The notes under the pieces: generated by a model | Databases searched by the model: none | What the model was told of the DNA's origin: nothing | Seen by the model: only the letters and a program-made list of their open reading frames with translations | Shown here: positions 27,550-36,330 of the stretch, piece after piece | Position numbering within the stretch: the stretch's first letter is position 1 | Layout: each line of letters starts with the position of its first letter | Assembly: GCF_029892485.1 (NCBI RefSeq) | Contig: NZ_JARXVG010000011.1 | Location: 62,001 to 126,000 of the forward strand | Length of the DNA stretch: 64,000 bases | Origin: Variovorax boronicumulans | GTDB taxonomy: Bacteria; Pseudomonadota; Gammaproteobacteria; Burkholderiales; Burkholderiaceae_C | Direction: 5' to 3' | Translations under genes and position numbers: made by a program

Positions 27550-30264
27550 ATGCCTTCCCCTGCTTCTCCACCGCCCTCTCCCCGGATTCTTGAAACAAAG
27601 CTGAACCCGCCGGCGTTCGTGGTCACGCAGGTGCCGCGCACCACCATCGGCGAAGAGGTTGCCGCGGCCGGCGTCAAGCTGGTGCTGGTGCGTGCCCCCG
27701 CCGGCTTCGGCAAGACCACGGCGATGGCGCAGATCCGCGAGCGCATGGAGGCGCAAGGCACCGCCACCGCCTGGCTCACGCTGGACCGCGCCGACAACGA
27801 CGTCTCGCGCTTTCTCAATTGCCTGGCCGAGGCCGCTCAGCGCCTGGGCGTGGAAGAGCCCCGCACCAACGGCCCCTTCGACGCCGTCGCTGCGCTGGCC
27901 GCGCACGACGCGCCCTTCACCCTATTCCTGGACGACTTCGAGGTGGTGCAGGAGCCCGCGGTGCTGGGCCTCGTGCGCGAGATCATCGAGCAGCTGCCGC
28001 GCCGCGGGCAGATCGTGATCGGCTCGCGCAGCCTGCCCGACCTGGGCCTCGGGCGGCTGCGCGCGCGCGGCCAGCTGATGGAGATCGACACCGACCGCCT
28101 GCGCTTCACGCTGGAAGAAACCAGCGCCTTCTTTGGCCTCCGGCAGGCCCATGCCTCACAGGCCTCAAGCTTGCAGACGCTGACGGCCGACCTGCTCTCG
28201 CAACTGCACCGCAAAACCGAAGGCTGGGTGGCCGCCATCTGGCTCGCGTCGATGGCGCTGGAGCGGCATGGCACCGACACCGGTTTTGTCGAACGCTTCT
28301 CGGGCTCCGACCGCGCGGTGGCCGAGTACCTGGCAGAAGACGTGCTCGCGCACCAGCCCAGGGAGATTCGCGACTTCCTGCTGCGCACCAGCATCCTGCG
28401 GCAGCTCGATGCCTCGGTGTGCCAGGCGCTCAACCCGCGCATCGACTGCGCGGCCATCCTGGAGCGGCTGGCCGCGGCCAATCTTTTCCTGACGCCCGTG
28501 AGCGGTGACGGCCGCGCGTGGCGCTATCACAGCCTGTTCACCGACTTCCTGCGCGCGCAGCTGGCACGCGAGCAACCCGGCGAGATCGAGCGGCTGCACC
28601 TGGCGGCCTCGGGCTGGTACGAATCGCAGGACCGGCCCGTGCCCGCCATCGACCACGCCATCGAAGGCGGCGACCATCCGCATGCGCTGACGCTGCTCGA
28701 CAGCTACGCGGGGCAGTTTCTCGAACAGGGCCGCATGCGCATGCTCGCGCGCTGGTTCTCGGCCATTCCGGAACACCAGCTGCGCGCGCACCCGTTTCTG
28801 CAGCCCATCGCGCTGTGGGCCACCTGCTTCACGCACGGGCCGTGGGAGGCGATGCAGATGCTGGAGCAATCGGGCTGCATCGACAGCGCGATCCCTGAGG
28901 TGCAGGCGAGCGCGCACGCGCTGGTGCCGCTGTTGCTGGCCATGCAGGACAAGCACGACGAAGCGTACGAAGCGGGCCGCGCCAGCCTGGCACGCATGCC
29001 CACCGGGCTGGCCTTTGCCGACAGCGTGCTGCTCAACGCCATGGCCAACATCCTGGCCGTGCGCGGCGACCAGCGCGAGGCGCAGCGGCTGCTCGATGCC
29101 GCGCGGCGGGAACAAGGCAACAGCACCTTCAACCGCATGTACACCGAGTCGCTGGCGGGGCTGTTCGACCTGCATGAAGGCCGGCTGCGCCAGGCGACCG
29201 CGCGACTGCGCATGGCGGTCGATACGACGCATGCCGTGTCCTACAACCACAGCCACGGCAACGCGTGGGCCGGCGTGCTGTATGCCGGCGTGGTGTACGA
29301 GTCGAACCAGTTGCCGCAGGCGGATCACCTCCTGAACGTGTACCTGCCGCTCGCGCGCGACGTGGGGCTGCCGGACCACATGATCCTGAGCCACGTGATG
29401 CGCTCGCGCATCGCGTTCCATGCGGGCGACATCGACGCGGCCGTCCAGGCGCTGACCGAACTCGAATACCTCGGGCACCACCGGCAACTGCCGCGCGTGG
29501 TGGCCGGCGCGAAGCTGGAGCGCTCGCGCATGCTGTTGCTGCAGGGCAACGGACCCGCGTCACGCGATGAGTTGCTGCGCGCCGACGAGCCCGGGCAATG
29601 GGAGCGCGAGCGCCGCCAGCGGCTGCCCGCCCATGACCTCGACTACCTTGCGCTGGCGAAGGCGCGCTGGGAAATCGCGTTCGGCGATGCGCGCGCCGCG
29701 CTGGCGGTGCTCGATGCCGAGCTCCACGCGGCCGTCGCATCGGCGCGCAACCGCCGCGCGCTCAAGCTGCGCCTGCTGCGCGCGATGGCGCTGCAACGCG
29801 CGGGCGACATGGCCGCCGCGATCGACGAAATCGGCGCCGTGCTGCAGACCGCGAGCCAGGAAGGCTTCATGCGGCTGATCCTCGACGAGGGGCCGGCTGT
29901 TGGCATGCTGGTGCAGCGCTTTGCGAATGCTGCGGTGCAAGAAACTGCGGCTTCCCCTTCGACGCGCGGCGATCCGATCCTTGCGGACTATCTGCAGCGG
30001 TTGCTGCAGGCGATGGGGCCGATGTCGGCGGTCGATGCGGAGACGGTGCCGGCCGGCGATGGAATCAAGGAGCCGCTGACGCGCAAGGAGATCCGGGTGC
30101 TGCAGTTGCTGGCGGAGGGCTATTCGAACAATGCGATGGCCGAGAAATTGTTCGTGTCGGACAGCACGGTGCGCACGCACCTGCGGAACATCAACATGAA
30201 GCTGGATGCGAAGAGCCGGACGCAGGCGGTGGCGATTGCGCGGAGGGTGGGGGTGATTCGGTAA
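27550..30264 (+). CDS. Large MalT/LuxR-type (LAL) transcriptional regulator
   Basis: The 904-residue regulator has an N-terminal STAND ATPase with Walker A APAGFGKTT at residues 49-57 and FLDDFEVVQ as Walker B. A long helical-repeat sensor region fills the middle. The C-terminal LuxR helix-turn-helix reads EPLTRKEIRVLQLLAEGYSN then KLFVSDSTVRTHLRNIN. It is divergent from the SDR-thiolase pair, and its family often controls adjacent catabolic genes. The frame stays open far upstream, but only the part from ATG 27550 is protein-like. The inducing ligand is unknown. Confidence 0.88.
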   Translation: MPSPASPPPSPRILETKLNPPAFVVTQVPRTTIGEEVAAAGVKLVLVRAPAGFGKTTAMAQIRERMEAQGTATAWLTLDRADNDVSRFLNCLAEAAQRLGVEEPRTNGPFDAVAALAAHDAPFTLFLDDFEVVQEPAVLGLVREIIEQLPRRGQIVIGSRSLPDLGLGRLRARGQLMEIDTDRLRFTLEETSAFFGLRQAHASQASSLQTLTADLLSQLHRKTEGWVAAIWLASMALERHGTDTGFVERFSGSDRAVAEYLAEDVLAHQPREIRDFLLRTSILRQLDASVCQALNPRIDCAAILERLAAANLFLTPVSGDGRAWRYHSLFTDFLRAQLAREQPGEIERLHLAASGWYESQDRPVPAIDHAIEGGDHPHALTLLDSYAGQFLEQGRMRMLARWFSAIPEHQLRAHPFLQPIALWATCFTHGPWEAMQMLEQSGCIDSAIPEVQASAHALVPLLLAMQDKHDEAYEAGRASLARMPTGLAFADSVLLNAMANILAVRGDQREAQRLLDAARREQGNSTFNRMYTESLAGLFDLHEGRLRQATARLRMAVDTTHAVSYNHSHGNAWAGVLYAGVVYESNQLPQADHLLNVYLPLARDVGLPDHMILSHVMRSRIAFHAGDIDAAVQALTELEYLGHHRQLPRVVAGAKLERSRMLLLQGNGPASRDELLRADEPGQWERERRQRLPAHDLDYLALAKARWEIAFGDARAALAVLDAELHAAVASARNRRALKLRLLRAMALQRAGDMAAAIDEIGAVLQTASQEGFMRLILDEGPAVGMLVQRFANAAVQETAASPSTRGDPILADYLQRLLQAMGPMSAVDAETVPAGDGIKEPLTRKEIRVLQLLAEGYSNNAMAEKLFVSDSTVRTHLRNINMKLDAKSRTQAVAIARRVGVIR

Positions 30265-30386
30265 TCAGCTGCCCGCACGCCATTACCCTGAATTTCATGG
30301 CGGACGCATAGCGTTTTTCTTGCTGTTTTTTCTCAGTTCACACTGACGAAATCGCCACCGCCGAGCTACCCTTCTTACGCGCGGCG

Positions 30387-30731
30387 TTATGCGGTTTTCG
30401 CAATAAAGGCAACTATCCGACCGAAAACCTCGAATACCACGGTCATTAATAATAGTATGCCGGCTTGCTTCGTCACGGCAGCAATCGAAATGCGATTTTT
30501 GCTCAAGCAATATCCACGATATGCGAACACCACAATTGGAGAGGTTATAAAAAATGCAACACCTATCCAATACCACAAAGGAATCCGGCAGTGATCTGCC
30601 TCCCAGCAACCATTGAGGTATCTACCAGGAAATATTCCCTCCATATTTATTCGGCCCGCAATCGAAATGGCGATGCAGACAGATATCAATCCGCAAAGTC
30701 CAAATAGCACAGCATATATAGCTCTTTTCAT
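30387..30731 (-). CDS. Small membrane protein, candidate immunity protein for the Tae4 amidase
   Basis: The 114-residue protein has three hydrophobic stretches at about residues 5-25, 53-70 and 86-108, with a polar loop (RINMEGIFPGRYLNGCW then EADHCR) between the first two containing two Cys that could form a periplasmic disulfide. The gene is AT-rich compared with its surroundings. It overlaps the amidase gene by four bases. Known Tae4 immunity proteins (Tai4) are soluble periplasmic proteins, so a membrane protein in this position would be unusual. Immunity function is inferred from position only. Confidence 0.55.
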   Translation of the reverse strand: MKRAIYAVLFGLCGLISVCIAISIAGRINMEGIFPGRYLNGCWEADHCRIPLWYWIGVAFFITSPIVVFAYRGYCLSKNRISIAAVTKQAGILLLMTVVFEVFGRIVAFIAKTA

Positions 30732-31315
30732 TTTACTTCCCAGAATAAAATCTCCCTGGAATTAGAAAAATCCGAAAGATCGAAAAGCCAAGAGCTACTG
30801 AATCCAAGGGTGAATCGGTAAAAACTCGCCCAGCCTGGAGTCAACCTCGATTTGTTCCATAAATCCACGTGATCGCCCGTTGCCGTTTTCTCACCTTTTC
30901 GCAACCAGTAGTCTTTGAAAAAGATTATTCCGGTTCGACCTTTTATTTTGTCCTGCCAATCCTTACCCGTTACGTTTTCGGGCTTCCTCGGTAAGCCACA
31001 AAGAGGCTGCAGCGCAAGCCATCCCGCAAGCTCTTGAGCGCGGATTGCCAGTTTTTCGCCTCCCACATTCACGGTCGCTCCCTTGAAGGATTTCATTTTC
31101 CCGCCGGCGCCGAGGATGGCCACGCTGACCTTGATGGCACATTGGTCTTCGTACCCTTTTGGCGGCTCACCGGTTTTCGGATCGACATAGGGCGCCTCGT
31201 CCGGATAGCTTGCCCATAAATCGGCAAACCTTATCGCCGGCACTTGGACGGTACATATTGACCCATCGAGCAGATTGGTCTGGACATTGAATTCTTGTTT
31301 GAGGGCAGAACTCAT
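30728..31315 (-). CDS. T6SS amidase effector, Tae4 family
   Basis: The 195-residue enzyme carries the Tae4 signatures: YEDQCAIKVSVAIL with the nucleophile Cys59, and TGDHVDLWN with the catalytic His149 and Asp151. Tae4 enzymes are NlpC/P60-like DL-endopeptidases that cut peptidoglycan cross-links after T6SS delivery into a rival's periplasm. ATG 31315 is used; the longer frame adds 14 residues lying inside the preceding gene. It overlaps the carrier gene upstream and the membrane-protein gene downstream by four bases each, so the three are co-translated. Confidence 0.85.
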   Translation of the reverse strand: MSSALKQEFNVQTNLLDGSICTVQVPAIRFADLWASYPDEAPYVDPKTGEPPKGYEDQCAIKVSVAILGAGGKMKSFKGATVNVGGEKLAIRAQELAGWLALQPLCGLPRKPENVTGKDWQDKIKGRTGIIFFKDYWLRKGEKTATGDHVDLWNKSRLTPGWASFYRFTLGFSSSWLFDLSDFSNSREILFWEVK

Positions 31316-31584
31316 GCCTGTTCCTCTTCCATTCTTGCCAATGCCTCGTCGCCCCAATAAATCTTATAGGTGTCTGCAAATTCCGTGAAAATTCTTGGCA
31401 GATGGCCGTCCTCGTCGACTCGGCCGCTGTATTTTCTCCCATCGGAAACTTCGATGTAATAGGGCAAGCCAGCGATCAACTCGTGACTCAGCCTTACCCT
31501 TTCGTCGTATCGAAACTCCGCAATATTTCGCATTGCCATCGCGGCCGCCATGGTGTTCGCTGGCGCAGACTTGGCAATCAACAC
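31312..31584 (-). CDS. Transthyretin-like C-terminal part of the PAAR carrier (after frameshift)
   Basis: As an open frame this would start at a TTG with no ribosome-binding site. Reading further upstream in this frame gives NGDVIGCGAVLIAK, the normal end of a PAAR domain, so it is really the second half of the PAAR gene. The part FRYDERVRLSHELIAG to YWGDEALARMEE resembles the small beta-sandwich (transthyretin/Ig-like) domain often placed after PAAR or VgrG to hold an effector. Its stop overlaps the Tae4 start by four bases. Confidence 0.65.
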   Translation of the reverse strand: MLIAKSAPANTMAAAMAMRNIAEFRYDERVRLSHELIAGLPYYIEVSDGRKYSGRVDEDGHLPRIFTEFADTYKIYWGDEALARMEEEQA

Positions 31585-31853
31585 GGCTCCACAGCCGATA
31601 ACGTCTCCGTTTCGCGGTCAGCGATGCCCCAATCGGTGATTGTGTCGTCACCAGTGACGATCGGGAAGACGTGCGGCCGGCACCGGGGACAAGTCACCAT
31701 ATCGCCCACGCGGGCGTTTGCCTTTCCATCGGCCTTCGTCATATGCCCTGAGGCACCTACTACAACACCACCATGAGAAGTCATATCTCCCTGATAGATC
31801 GTGCCACGAAGTGTTCCGTCTTTTTCATTTGTGCTCCGCCCAATATCGCTCAT
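31578..31853 (-). CDS. PAAR-domain T6SS spike-tip protein, N-terminal part (frameshifted)
   Basis: The frame contains RGTIYQGDMTSHGGVVVGAS, GDMVTCPRCRPHVFPIVTGD and DWGIADRE, the core of a PAAR domain that caps the VgrG spike. After DRE the frame runs into a non-PAAR tail and stops. ATG 31853 has AGGAG four bases upstream. The PAAR-like ending is found in the neighbouring frame, so this is the front half of a single gene broken near 31611. Confidence 0.8.
   Translation of the reverse strand: MSDIGRSTNEKDGTLRGTIYQGDMTSHGGVVVGASGHMTKADGKANARVGDMVTCPRCRPHVFPIVTGDDTITDWGIADRETETLSAVEPC
31610..31612 (-). other. Frameshift point in the PAAR carrier gene
   Basis: On the minus strand the run is GCGAAACGG. 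With one more A here, the two frames join as GIADRENGDVIGCGAVLIAK, restoring both the PAAR end and the link to the transthyretin-like domain. The site is therefore a one-base deletion, a sequencing error in a short homopolymer, or a place where the ribosome slips back by one. Confidence 0.65.
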
Positions 31854-32337
31854 ATTGCTCCTGTAGTGCCGGTTCAAAATATGCATGAAGCTTCGCTCGG
31901 ATTTGCAAATGTCAGCGGTTCCTAGAATGAAATTCCTGGTCGCTCATCATCCGATGCTTGCCGAGCAATTTTTAGCGTACGTCATTAGGGCAGAAGGGCG
32001 CCAAATGATCTGGACGATTCGTGATATGTCACCGGCCATGGCAAAAAAACAGACGGCAACCTCGGCCAAGAAATAATTGGCCTTCTTCATTGTTTAATGA
32101 AAATTCGAGCGCAACGACGCTGAGGCTGCGAGGCACGCCAAGCTGCTATTGCAGCCTGTCCAACCTTCAAAAAAAGCATGGATCGGGTGGTGACGCTACG
32201 CACGTTGGATGCGCCCCCTTGCTCTACCGCCGCTCCATCACGGCCTCGAACCCCTCGGACTACGGAAATCGGTGATACCGCCACCATTCCGCATTTCATA
32301 GCATCCCTGTCAGAACAGCACAGGCGTACGTCGAGCA
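31854..32337. other. AT-rich intergenic region between the T6SS island and the AP2 gene
   Basis: This 484-base stretch separates two divergent units and is visibly less GC-rich than the chromosome around it. It must hold the promoter of the PAAR operon, but no convincing -35/-10 pair was found. A 63-codon frame on the plus strand (31885-32076) has no good ribosome-binding site and was not accepted as a gene. No long repeats or recombinase genes are seen. Confidence 0.5.
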
Positions 32338-33162
32338 ATGCCCAGAGGTATCCCCAACCCCGCCGCCATGTACGGCATCGCCCCTCGCCCCTGGGGCTAC
32401 GAGGTCTCGCTCGTGCGTAACGGCACCCGCTATTACAAGCAGTTCGGCAAGGCGAGCTACGGCGGCATTGAACAGGCCCTGGTCCAGGCGCAGGACTGGC
32501 GCGATGCCGTGGTGCGCAACGTGCCGCCGGTGGCGCGGCGCACGCGGGCCGAAAAGCTCCGGGCCAACAACACCACGGGCGTTTCAGGCGTCTTCTGCCA
32601 GGTCGCCTCCGGCGGCCGGGTGCGGGCGTGGGTCGCCAAGACCTACATCGGGCAGGACGAGATTCTTCGCACCGATTTCCCGGTCGATTCCACGGGCAAC
32701 GCGGCACTGGCCCTCGCCATCCAGGAGCGCGAGAAGCAGCTCGCCCGCATGTCGGGCCTGGCGCGGCTGCATCCGGCCGAAGAGGCGATCCGCCAGGGCA
32801 TGACGGTGCAGCCGCCGGGCCCGCGCGCCATCAAGCGCTCCAAGTCCGAGATCACCCGCTGCACCAACTCCAGCGGCGTGAGCGGGGTGCAGTTCAAGAT
32901 GCCCAATGCGGGCCATCCCGGCTACTGGCTGGCAACGACGTTCACCGCAGGCAAGGGCAGCGTGTGCAAGGCCTTCTCGGTCAAGGAGCACGGCCACGAC
33001 ATGGCCAAGAGCCTCGCCATTGCCGAACGCGCGCGCCAGCTCGCGCAGAAGCTCAAGGATGCCGAGCAGCAACAGTTGCAGCCGCAACCACAGCAACAAA
33101 AGCAGTCGCCGCCAGAACTCTCCTTCCAGCACAGGGCCGGCGGCCAGACGGCCCGGCCATGA
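32338..33162 (+). CDS. Protein with three AP2-like DNA-binding repeats
   Basis: The 274-residue protein has three related segments. Residues 77-132 (NNTTGVSGVFC ... AWVAKTYIGQ ... LALAIQERE) and 176-236 (TNSSGVSGVQFK ... GYWLATTFTAGKG ... KSLAIAERA) are clear bacterial AP2/ERF-like repeats; residues 19-58 (GYEVSLVRNG ... KQFGKASYGGIEQALVQA) are a more degenerate one. AP2 domains bind DNA and in bacteria are found in homing endonucleases, phage proteins and stand-alone regulators. No nuclease motif is visible. The C-terminus is Gln-rich. The next gene overlaps by four bases. Confidence 0.65.
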   Translation: MPRGIPNPAAMYGIAPRPWGYEVSLVRNGTRYYKQFGKASYGGIEQALVQAQDWRDAVVRNVPPVARRTRAEKLRANNTTGVSGVFCQVASGGRVRAWVAKTYIGQDEILRTDFPVDSTGNAALALAIQEREKQLARMSGLARLHPAEEAIRQGMTVQPPGPRAIKRSKSEITRCTNSSGVSGVQFKMPNAGHPGYWLATTFTAGKGSVCKAFSVKEHGHDMAKSLAIAERARQLAQKLKDAEQQQLQPQPQQQKQSPPELSFQHRAGGQTARP

Positions 33163-33539
33163 GGAACCTCAAGCCCCTCCATCAGCTGCTGCGGGTAGCT
33201 TCCCATCTGCTCGACCAGGCCGCCACGGAGGTGCACGAGGCGCAGCTGGAGCCGACCTCCGAGAACATCGAGGGCATCGGCCGCGCGCTGCTCGAGGTGA
33301 TGGAAGTGCAGCGCAGGATCTTCGCGATACGGCCCGAGCTGCGGCCCAAGACGCTCGCCGCGTCCGACCGCGAGGCCGACGCCAACAAGCTCTTCACCCA
33401 GTTCATGCTCGAGGCGCTGGAGCTGGAAGACACGGGCAACACCGTGGGCGCGGTGGAGCGCTACACGCGGTTCATCGGCATCTCGCCCTCGTACCACCAC
33501 CGCGAGATCGCACGCGCCGAGATCCGCCGGCTGACCTGA
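33159..33539 (+). CDS. Hypothetical helical protein coupled to the AP2 gene
   Basis: The 126-residue, mostly helical, soluble protein ends with a TPR-like stretch (FTQFMLEALELEDTGNTVGA then VERYTRFIGISPSYHHREIA). The ATG overlaps the AP2 gene's stop (ATGA), so the two products are probably made together and may interact. No known family is recognised. Confidence 0.6.
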   Translation: MRNLKPLHQLLRVASHLLDQAATEVHEAQLEPTSENIEGIGRALLEVMEVQRRIFAIRPELRPKTLAASDREADANKLFTQFMLEALELEDTGNTVGAVERYTRFIGISPSYHHREIARAEIRRLT

Positions 33540-33564
33540 GCGCGGCATCGGCAGCGGCGCTGCC

Positions 33565-34713
33565 TCAGAGCGCCCGCGAAATCACCTCTTTCATGATCTC
33601 GTTGGTGCCGCCGTAGATGCGCTGCACCCGCGCGTCGGCATACATGCGCGCGACCATGTATTCGCTCATGTAGCCGTAGCCGCCGAAGAGCTGCAGGCAT
33701 TCGTCCATCACGCGGCCCTGCGCTTCGGTGCCCCAGAGCTTGGCCATGGAGGCGGTGGCGGTGTCGAGCCGGCCGGCCACGAGGTCTTCGACGCAGCGGT
33801 CGATGAAGGCGCGGCCCACCTTGATCTGGGTGGCGATCTCGGCAAGCTTGAACTTGGTGTTCTGGAACTCGGCGATCGGCTTGCCGAAGGCCTTGCGGTC
33901 GCGCACGTAGTCGAGCGTCGCCTGGTAGGCGCCTTCCATGGCCGCGAGCGCGCTCACGCCGATGATGGTGCGTTCATACGGCAGGTCGCTCATCAACTGG
34001 AAGAAGCCCTGGCCCTCCTGGCCGCCGAGCAGCGCATCGGTGGGCACGCGCACGTCGTCGAAGAAGAGCTCGGAAGTGTCCTGCGCCTTCATGCCGATCT
34101 TGTCGAGCACGCGGCCGACGCGGAACCCCTTGCAGCCCTCGGTCTCGACGATGAGGATCGAGGTGCCCTTGGCGCCCTGCGCAGGGTCGGTCTTGCACAC
34201 CACCAGCACCAGGCCGGCGAGGTAGCCGTTGGTGATGAAGGTCTTCGACCCGTTGATGAGGTAGCCGCCGTCCTTTTTCTCGGCGCGGGTGCGCACGCCC
34301 TGCAGGTCGGAACCGGCGCCGGGCTCGGTCATGGCGATGGCGCCGACCAGCTCGCCGCTCGCCATGCGGGGCAGATAGCGCTGCTTCTGTTCCTCGGTGC
34401 CGTGGTTGAAGACGTAGTGCGCCACGATGGCGTGCACCGAGGTGGCCATGCCGGTCAGGCCGCGGCGCGACATCTCTTCGTACACCACCGCCTCGTGGCG
34501 GAAGTCGCCGCCGGCGCCGCCGTAGTCGTCGGGAATGTCGGCGCACAGCAGGCCGAGCGCGCCGGCCTTGCGCCAGACCTCGTGGCCCACGTGGCCGCGC
34601 TTGCGGGCTTCTTCGTCGTGCGGGAGCACTTCGGTTTCGACGAAGCGCACCACGTTGTCACGATAGAGATCCAGGTCTTCGTCGCTCCAGGAGCGGCTGA
34701 AATCGATGGGCAT
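33565..34713 (-). CDS. Acyl-CoA dehydrogenase (long-chain/isovaleryl catalytic-Glu type)
   Basis: The 382-residue flavoenzyme has GAIAMTEPGAGSDLQGVRT, FITNGYLAG and the C-terminal GGYGYMSEYMVARMYADARV then QRIYGGTNEIMKE. The usual MCAD catalytic Glu position near the C-terminus is Gly here (YGGTNE). Instead Glu247 in LPYERTII matches the alternative base used by long-chain and isovaleryl enzymes. It is the last gene of a five-gene acyl-CoA operon read leftward from 39859. Confidence 0.9.
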   Translation of the reverse strand: MPIDFSRSWSDEDLDLYRDNVVRFVETEVLPHDEEARKRGHVGHEVWRKAGALGLLCADIPDDYGGAGGDFRHEAVVYEEMSRRGLTGMATSVHAIVAHYVFNHGTEEQKQRYLPRMASGELVGAIAMTEPGAGSDLQGVRTRAEKKDGGYLINGSKTFITNGYLAGLVLVVCKTDPAQGAKGTSILIVETEGCKGFRVGRVLDKIGMKAQDTSELFFDDVRVPTDALLGGQEGQGFFQLMSDLPYERTIIGVSALAAMEGAYQATLDYVRDRKAFGKPIAEFQNTKFKLAEIATQIKVGRAFIDRCVEDLVAGRLDTATASMAKLWGTEAQGRVMDECLQLFGGYGYMSEYMVARMYADARVQRIYGGTNEIMKEVISRAL

Positions 34714-34749
34714 TGGCGTTGTCCTTTGCAGTTCTGAAAATGTCGCCGG

Positions 34750-36309
34750 TCAGCCGACGCGGCGCGTCCTGCCGGCCCAGAAGGGCTCGCGCAACTGGAA
34801 TTTCTGCAGCTTGCCCGCGGCCGAGAGCGGCAGCGCATCGCGAAACTCCACGCTGCGCGGGCACTTGTAGGTGGCGATCTGTTCGCGGCAGTGCGCAATG
34901 ACGGCCTCGGCCTCCAGCGCCATGCCTTCGCGCCGCACGATCACAGCATGCACGCGCTCGCCCCACTTGTCGTCGGGCACGCCGATCACGGCGCACATCA
35001 GCACCTGCGGCAGCTGGGCGATGGCGTTCTCGACCTCGGCCGAATACACGTTCTCGCCGCCGCTCACGATCATGTCCTTCATGCGGTCCACCACGTAGAC
35101 AAAGCCGTGCGCGTCCATGAAGCCGCCGTCGCCGGTGTGCATCCAGCCGCCTCGCAGCGCAGCCTCGGTTTCCTGCGGCTTGTTCCAGTAGCCCTTCATC
35201 ACCATCGGCCCGCGCGCGACGATCTCGCCGACCTGGCCGAGGGGCAGTTCGTTGTCGTCGCCATCGACGATGCGGACTTCCGCGATGGCAATGGGCGTGC
35301 CGGCCGAGCGCAGCAGGCGCTCGCGGTCGGGCCCGGGCTGGTGGCAGTGCGGGGGCAGCGCAGTGACCACGGGCGAGAGCTCCGTCATGCCGTAGACCTG
35401 CGCGAACGCGGTGCGCGGAAAGGCGCGCATGGCCTGGTCGAGCAGCGCCGCGTCGATGGGCGCCGCGCCGTAGGACAGCAGCCGCAGGTGCGAGAGGTCG
35501 AACTCCGCGAAGCGCGGATGCTCGATCACGCGCTTGATCATGGTCGGCACCAGGAACATCTCGGTGATGCGCGCCGACTGCAGGGTCTGCAGCACCGCAA
35601 GCTCATCGAACATCGGCACCACGTGAATGGGCACCAGCCGCTGCAGGCTCTGCAGCGCGATGCCGCAGCCGGCGATGTGGAACATGGGCGCCGCGACGAT
35701 GGCCACCGCATCCTGCGTGTCGCGCGGCAATGCGGCGACGGTGCCGAGCGCGTTGATGTACATGCTCCCGTGCGTGAGCATCACGCCCTTGGGCTGGCCG
35801 GTGGTACCGCCGGTGTACATGACGGCGGCGAGTTCGTCGGCGCTGTGCGGCGCGTCGTCGATGGGCTCGGCTTCGGCGAGCAGCGCCTCGTAGCCGGCCA
35901 TGCCTTCGGGCACCACGCCGTCGCCGCAATAGACCACGGTGCGCGGCGAGGTGGAGAGCTGACGCAGCGCGGGCGCCATCGGGGCGAAGAGATCGTCGAC
36001 CAGCAGGATGCGGGTGTCGCAATCGTCCAGCGAATACGCGACCTCCTTCGGGTTCCAGCGGATGTTGACGGGGTTGATGACCCCGCCGCCCCACCAGGTG
36101 CCGAAGAAGTACTCGACGAAGCGGTGCGAGTTGAGGCTCATCATGCCGACGCGGTCGCCGCTCTGCATCCCGAGTTTCTGCAGCACGGCGCCCAGCCGCG
36201 CGACGCGGTCGGCGAGTTGGCCGAAGTCCAGGCGCTGGCTGCCGCAGACCACGGCGGTGGCGCGGGCCTTCTCGCGGCGGCCCTTGTGCAGGAGCTGGGT
36301 GAGGAACAT
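34750..36309 (-). CDS. Acyl-CoA ligase (AMP-binding)
   Basis: This 519-residue ANL enzyme has MYTGGTTGQPKGVMLTHGSM, AQVYGMTELSPVV, MHTGDGGFMDAHGFVYVVDR then MKDMIVSGGENVYSAEVE, and a C-terminal catalytic-Lys region SAAGKLQKFQLRE. It would activate the acid that feeds the surrounding dehydrogenases and racemase. It is more like the short/branched or aromatic acid ligases than the long-chain ligase at 20104. It is the fourth gene of the operon. Confidence 0.88.
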   Translation of the reverse strand: MFLTQLLHKGRREKARATAVVCGSQRLDFGQLADRVARLGAVLQKLGMQSGDRVGMMSLNSHRFVEYFFGTWWGGGVINPVNIRWNPKEVAYSLDDCDTRILLVDDLFAPMAPALRQLSTSPRTVVYCGDGVVPEGMAGYEALLAEAEPIDDAPHSADELAAVMYTGGTTGQPKGVMLTHGSMYINALGTVAALPRDTQDAVAIVAAPMFHIAGCGIALQSLQRLVPIHVVPMFDELAVLQTLQSARITEMFLVPTMIKRVIEHPRFAEFDLSHLRLLSYGAAPIDAALLDQAMRAFPRTAFAQVYGMTELSPVVTALPPHCHQPGPDRERLLRSAGTPIAIAEVRIVDGDDNELPLGQVGEIVARGPMVMKGYWNKPQETEAALRGGWMHTGDGGFMDAHGFVYVVDRMKDMIVSGGENVYSAEVENAIAQLPQVLMCAVIGVPDDKWGERVHAVIVRREGMALEAEAVIAHCREQIATYKCPRSVEFRDALPLSAAGKLQKFQLREPFWAGRTRRVG

Positions 36310-36330
36310 GGGTATCGTCTCCCTGTTTTT

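Noticed and set aside
31885..32076. Possible 63-residue gene beside the PAAR gene
   Set aside because: No convincing ribosome-binding site, several equally possible starts and no recognisable protein pattern.
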